Shown: positions 58,660 to 64,000 of the stretch, one piece after another
Layout of the letters: every line of letters begins with the position of its first letter
Numbering within the stretch: position 1 is the first letter of the stretch
Source: Cryptomeria japonica
Taxonomy: Eukaryota > Streptophyta > Pinopsida > Cupressales > Cupressaceae
Direction of reading: 5' to 3'
Assembly: GCF_030272615.1 (NCBI RefSeq)
Contig: NC_081411.1
Location: 180,630,977 to 180,694,976 of the forward strand
DNA length: 64,000 bases
Notes under the pieces: generated by a model
The model's input: only the letters and a program-made list of their open reading frames with translations
Databases searched by the model: none
What the model was told of the DNA's origin: nothing
Translations under genes and position numbers: made by a program

Positions 58660-59303
58660 AACAGTATTAAGAAAATGTTGAAGGACATAAAGGTAAAATG
58701 CAAAGAACCTATAATCATTTATTGTGATAATTCATCATCAATTGATATATCAAAGAATCTAGTATTTCACTCTAAAACTAAACATGTTTCTATCAAATAC
58801 AATTTTATGAAAGAGAATGTTGAAGCAATAGAAGTAAGATTGGTTTATGTTAATACTAAAGAGAAGATTGCAGATATCTTTACTAAACCTTTTCCTAAGG
58901 AAACCTTTGAATATCTTAGGGAGAAGTTTGGGGTAATACCCTCACCGGTAGAGACTTAGATAATTGGAGATTGGCATCAACCTGACATAAACTAACAGAG
59001 AAATTTTTCTTTTTGGCTTTGATGGAGGAGAGCTACTTCTCAGGGGGAGTAGTTGGTTGTATTATGTTCTGGTAATTTTAATTGCTTTGGCATTTGATAT
59101 CAAACGGGGAGAGATATCTATGGAAAAAATTTCTATTTGGGAGACATTATTCATTGGGGGAGAGTTATTTACTCTTTGTATTTTGGTTTTGATTTATGGT
59201 ATTGATCTCTTTTGAAGATTGTTTGCTTTTGGTTTTTGGCATTCTATTTTTGCACTTAGATGTTTTTCCATCTTGTGTTGCCATCAATGCCAAAGGGGGA
59301 GAT
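58660..59303 (+). pseudogene. 3' end of a copia pol (RNase H tail) plus 3' leader
   Basis: IIIYCDNSSSIDISKNLVFH, SKTKHVSIKYNFMK and IADIFTKPFPKETFEYL are the copia RNase H C-terminus; the frame stays open 58675-58959. Everything upstream is missing: a 5' truncation at about 58660 joins copy C. The untranslated part ends in CAAAGGGGGAGAT (polypurine tract, 59291-59303). Confidence 0.92.
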
Positions 59304-60403
59304 TGTTGGTATTATAGACATGCTAAATTAGTTTTGTCATTGATTTCAACACTTATCCTTCTAGAGATCTACATTGTTGATTTAACACTATGGTTATATT
59401 GGTTTATGGTTGAACCGATACATTGTGTTCACCAGGAAGTCCAGTGACTTATGCAGAGTCATCAATATATTGTTCACCGATAGGATATATGGTTCACTAA
59501 CTCAGTTGACAACTTGTTATCATCTGGAGATCACTTGATTATGTTGAAGACATGGTTTGGATATGTGGTTTTGGTGTTTTGATTATTTTTGTAATCATGT
59601 TGACATATTTATTGTTACTGGCAGATTGGTCTAGGTTATGGACCGGTATACGTTATCTATTCCAGATCAGCACGACACGTTATGGAGATGATTTATTGAT
59701 TAGATATTTTTGTAAATGTATTGAGTCGACATGATGCATCACATCAAGAATTATTTGTAATTGATTTTATTGTAATATTATTGGTGAGCTGACCTACACA
59801 TTTGGTCTTATCTTTTGTATATATGTAAGATCTCAATTGTTGAGATATGGGATATGGTATGCAAGGTTATGGTATTGCAACATGGTATGTGCAAATGTTG
59901 AAGATCATATGAGCAGACCATAAAGAAGGTTCAAGGAAGGTTTGATGGTGTTTATTAGATCTTAACCGATATTGAATGTAGCATTGGAGATGCTATTTTG
60001 AGTAGTACATTATTCTAGGATTTAACCATCCTACTATACTTATTGCAACTCTCATTTGAGCAGTGTGCTCTAGGCGGTTGGCCTTTCTGCATGTACTTAC
60101 CCCATTTGTATACCCATACTATCTGCAGTAGTATCATCTGATTGTGGGTAAGGTTTCCGACTGTGGGTTTTCCCCTTTCAGGGTTTCCACATCAAAATAT
60201 GCATGTTATGTGTTGTGGATGTTGTTCCACTTTCTGTTTCATGCATTAAGTTTCACCGGTATTGATATTAACTGTTAATTTGCTAACCGACATTAAGTTT
60301 AGTTCACCGGTATTAAGTATCAAGTTTGATTAAGTTATAATTGGGTTGAAATTAATTGACAAATAATTCACCCCCCTCTCAGCTGTCCTTTTAGTTCCTA
60401 ACA
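59304..60403 (+). mobile_element. 3' LTR of the truncated + strand copia element
   Basis: 1,100 bp, TGTTGGTATTATAG...CCTAACA, immediately after the polypurine tract. Ends exactly where the opposite-strand copia fragment begins, so this element inserted into that one. Shares landmarks with the solo LTR at 36635. Confidence 0.88.
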
Positions 60404-61199
60404 CAACATTCTCTTTTATCGGTTTCAGGTTTCACAGGTTCTAGTTCCAATTTAAGAAAATGCAAGGATCTTCATCCTTTTTCTCCATACTAGTTTCTCT
60501 GGAGACTTCAGGCTCATCCACTCGAACATCAACACTCTCAATGATTCTTTGTGTCTGGTTATTATAACATTTGTAGGCCTTACTCTTGGTGAAATAACCG
60601 AGAAATATACCTTCATCACTTTTAGCCTCAAACTTTCTAACATAGTCACCTCTCTTAATAAAATATTTGCTACCAAATATCTTGAAATAACCAACATTAG
60701 GTGATCTACCATACCAGTATTCATAAAGAGTCTTGTCCTTACCTCTTTTTACCAAAATCCTGTTCATTGTGTAGACAACTATGGTGACAACTTCTCTCTA
60801 GAAAGTCTTCACTACACCTCCTTGTATCAACATCATCCTAGCATCTTTAACAACTGACCGATTGTTTCTCTCTACAATACCATTCTACTATGGTGTCCTT
60901 AGTGCAGAAAGCTTCCATTTGATACCATTCTCTTCACAATATCTAATGAATTCCTCATAAGTGAATTCTTTGCCTTGATTAGTCCTCAGACACTTTATCT
61001 TCTTTCCACTCTCCTTTTTAGCTAAGGCCCTAAATGCCTTGAATTTACTAAATGCATCTATTTTATCCTTCAAGAATGTGACCCACATCATCCCTGAGCA
61101 ATCATCAGTGAACATCATGAAATATTTGTCACCTTGAATAGTTTTAGTCCCTATTGGTCCACAGAGGCCAGTATGAACCAAATCTAATAGATGTTTCAC
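60404..61199 (-). pseudogene. copia integrase fragment, - strand
   Basis: The integrase core is visible, but catalytic residues are gone: HTGLCGP (normally HTDLCGP) and LRTNQGKEF (normally LRSDRGGEF). The normally invariant PQQNG reads P-stop-stop-N-G, with both Gln codons now TAG (60885-60890). The C-terminal part (YEYWYGRSPNVGYFKIFGSK, DEGIFLGYFTKSKAYK) is open to 60441. RT and RNase H are missing, cut off by the + strand element ending at 60403. Confidence 0.9.
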
Positions 61200-61760
61200 T
61201 AAAAAAATATTTGCTCTTGAAAGTTGAGGATGTCATCTTTCCCAACTAACATCCCTTACATATAGCATTAATCGGTTTTTCCAACTGAGCCAAATATCTC
61301 ACTGTATTTGACTTCCTCACTTTAACAATATTGTCAAATTTATATGACAAAATATCCTATGCCAAAGCCAAGTTTAATCTACTTTAGCAATTAAACAGCT
61401 GCTGACTTTAGGATTCAGGTGAAACAAGTTACCTTTAGTCTACTTGCAGGTTGTAATTAGTTCACCTTTGCTCCCATATATTTTGCACATACCATTTTTA
61501 AACTCCAATGGGTATCCTCTATCATTGAGTTGTGCAACACTCAAAAGATTGTGCTTTAGATCTTCAAACTAGTAGACATCATCTATACTATTGTTTCCAT
61601 TAAGAGAAATAGTTTCCTTACCTTTAACTATGCAGGGTGAGTCATTAAAACATCTTACAACTCCACCATCAAATTCTTTCACAGAAAGAAATTTGCTCCA
61701 ATCACTGGTCATGTGATGTGAACAACCACTATCAATGATCCAATCATCAGAATTATCCAT
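61200..61760 (-). pseudogene. copia protease and pre-integrase region, - strand
   Basis: DDWIIDSGCSHHMTSD carries the intact D-S-G active site, separated from gag by one TGA (at 61761). A TAG at 61569 stands where Trp is normal (VYWFEDLKH). The pre-integrase zinc region (TWLWHRIFCHINL) is damaged by stops and frame changes at 61200-61400. Confidence 0.88.
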
Positions 61761-62771
61761 TCAAGAAACTAAAGCCTTCTGATCAGATGTTTCCTCTTTA
61801 ATGGCTACAAACACAATGTCTTCATTAGCATCACCATTATATTCCTTATTAGTGATACCACCATCAACTGCAATAAGACAATATCTTTTTCCTTTTCCCT
61901 TGTATTTCTTGTGCTCATTATCATCATTAGGATAGTTAGCAGCTATGTTTCCAATCTTGTTGCATGCAAAACATTTCAAAGATAATTTACCTCTATATTT
62001 ACCAGTACCTCTAGGAAATTGCTTGGCCAATAATGCTTCATGCTCAACCAAACTATCTTCATCATCATCATCTTCTCTGTTGGATCTAGATTCATAACTG
62101 TGACTGACATGTCTACATTTCCTCATAGATGGGTTAGAAACAAAAGCTCTAAATTCTGATTCAGATTTATGAATACTAACATCATAACCATTTAATTCAA
62201 AAGTAGTAAGCTTACCAATGATGGAGTCAAGGGCTACCTTAGTTTTGTCAATAGATTTCAACTCTTGAATGGTTGCAACTTGGATAGCATAGACTGGTAG
62301 CAAGGTTCTCAATACCTTACTTATCACTGTGGCATTTTCCACTTTACCACCAACACTCTTGATCTCACCAACTATCTCTTTTATCCTCGAACCATACTAT
62401 TGGATATTCTCACCTTCATCCATCTACATGTCATCAAACTTTCTTCTTAGACTCTCTTCCTTGAGAATCTTTACATGTTTATTACCACTACAAATCTCTT
62501 CAAGTTTCTTCCATACCTCATATACAGTCTCCAGACCATGGATATCTACATACTCCACATCAGACAAAGAACTGATAATAGCCTCCAGTGCTTGATTATT
62601 TTCTTGTTGCTCTTTCTTCTGATCATCAATCATAATCCCACTAGGTGCAACATATTGAGTATTAATATGTTCCTAGTATTGATTTCCAAGACTCTTGATA
62701 TAAATTTTCATTCTATCACTCCATATCCTATAGTTCTCTCTATTAAACTTCAGACCTTCCTTCTTCATCAT
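61761..62771 (-). pseudogene. copia gag, - strand
   Basis: Starts at MMKKEGLKFNRENYRIW (ATG 62771), typical for copia gag. TAG stops lie near 62674 (where W is expected), 62424 (where Q fits FDDMQMDEGEN) and just after (IQ-stop-YGSR). The zinc knuckle at about 61930-61975 reads CFACNKIGNIAANYP, lacking both the His and the last Cys. The gag start to 61760 lies in one frame. Confidence 0.9.
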
Positions 62772-62828
62772 GATCTACAAGATCCTTACCCCAAGCTATT
62801 AGGCTTAGACCTTAGAGGACTTGAGACA

Positions 62829-62841
62829 CTCTGATACCAAT
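62829..62841 (-). other. Primer-binding site, initiator-Met tRNA
   Basis: CTCTGATACCA on the + strand, the complement of TGGTATCAGAG, next to the LTR boundary. Confidence 0.85.
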
Positions 62842-64000
62842 TGATGGTATGATGAAAGAACAAGGATCTGCTCAACTACTAAGAGGGGGAGGGGGTGAAT
62901 CAGTAGATAGAGAAACTGATAAACTTCACCAATCTCAAAATCAAACTCTCAAAGTAAACATAGAACTATCAATGAAATATCACTATCAAGATAAAACTAT
63001 CAAGTTTAAACTAGTTGACTATTACAACAGATTAAGAGTAAACAACTTGTAACTCAAAAAAATCCAAATACTTTTACTAACATAAGTAAAACTTCATTTC
63101 ATATTGTTGTCAGTTATCATGACATATCAAAGTGGATTAAGTAGTTAAGAAAATCAACCATAGAAAACATAATCACAAAAACATTCACCACTTGACACAA
63201 TATTTTTGATGAGGAAACCCAAATGGGAAAAACCATAGTGAGATGAGACTCACATGATAACTATCAGAACTCTTCTTAAGTTCGCCCTGTTAGGAGCCAA
63301 GCCTGTTCAAGCTTTTACAAAAAGTCCTGTTAAGAACAAATCTTGTTAGGGACCACCCAGTTAAGGGATTGATTATAATGCCTTGTTAGAAGCAATACCC
63401 TGTGAGGAGTAACCTTTGTAAAGGATTTATAATCCAAGCTAATGGACCACCTTGTTAGAGGATTTGAATAGAACCAAGCTTGTTAGAGCTTACCTAGTTA
63501 GGGGATTTCAATATGTTGTAATTGTTAGAAAACAACATGAGTTTGTTGATCTGTTTGAATATCACTACACTTGTTTGTTCAGATCCTTTTCATGCTCCTA
63601 TATTCCTTTATTCAAACTACAGATACATCATCCAGTTTGGCAACCACACACTCAACTAAAACTTTGCCAACTTTGAAACTAAACAACTTATCGACCTTAT
63701 AAAAAAATCAACTAGGTCGGTAACACAACAAAAACCTAATTTAGATAGAGATTACAAACAAGTCGGTTCAAGTATGACTATTGGATTACATAACAATATC
63801 TACACATCATTCAAGAAAGCCTCGACCGCTCCTTGATCACCACTTCATCAAACTTAGTAACTCATCACGTGCTTTGCATTACATGCAATATACTTTCTCA
63901 TCCCCAAGACAAAAACAATTACCTCTATGTGCCAAATACACTTTGAAACTCTCTTCATATAATATGCATACATGTCATAATCATTACCACTCATCATCAG
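62842..64000 (-). repeat. 5' LTR of the - strand copia element, cut by the window end
   Basis: Its inner end TGATGG adjoins the primer site, and in element orientation it reads CACCCCCTCCCCCTCTTAG near the end. The array of (CC)TGTTA(G/A)G words at 63285-63500 matches the CTCTAGCAAGG/CTAACAAG landmarks of other copia LTRs here. The outer end is outside the window. Confidence 0.85.

Overview
This window looks like nuclear DNA of a seed plant with a large, repeat-filled genome. A gymnosperm is my best guess, from gene sparsity and many old, slowly decaying LTR elements with long LTRs; I see no diagnostic host gene, so that is inference. I find no intact host gene, rRNA, tRNA or CRISPR. Nearly everything is mobile DNA in nested layers.

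Layout. 1-5256: AT-rich DNA, a G-rich tandem repeat (883-1078) and a candidate solo LTR (2270-3902). 5257-12848: a complete but decayed Ty1/copia element with a perfect 5-bp target duplication. 12849-14690: GGGCCC-rich repeats, A-rich DNA and an array of short palindromes. 16428-20856 and 31673-33095: a decayed two-gene transposon-like unit (copy A). It has an intron-rich proline-rich gene on the + strand and a convergent transposase-like gene on the - strand. The second gene is split by a Ty3/gypsy chromovirus (20857-31672, - strand, target duplication CAAAC). 34684-38469: a second copy of the intron-rich gene (copy B), carrying a copia solo LTR (36635-37513, duplication GTTCT). 38471-40344: tandem repeats. 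40345-49677: a second Ty3/gypsy chromovirus (+ strand, duplication ATTTT). 49678-57300: a ~350-bp satellite, split by a 6.25-kb insertion whose minus strand carries a frame of 1,214 codons of unknown family. 57300-58640: a 52-bp repeat array and a third relative of the transposase-like gene (copy C). 58660-64000: two truncated copia elements in opposite orientations.

All four LTR elements whose primer site is visible appear to use initiator-methionine tRNA (TGGTATCAGAG-type sites). Each TSD-bounded insertion can be placed in order: the two-gene family is older than the gypsy at 20857 and the solo LTR at 36635; the satellite is older than the 49954 insertion.

Two observations stand out. First, the same two-gene family occurs as three diverged fragments that show convergent genes, short GT-AG exons and candidate DDE-like acidic motifs; I cannot match it to a named superfamily. 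Second, coding frames of several elements stay open for thousands of bases without frameshifts, yet are cut by stops that are mostly TAG and often replace conserved glutamine codons. This fits CAG-to-TAG decay at methylated CHG sites better than random decay.
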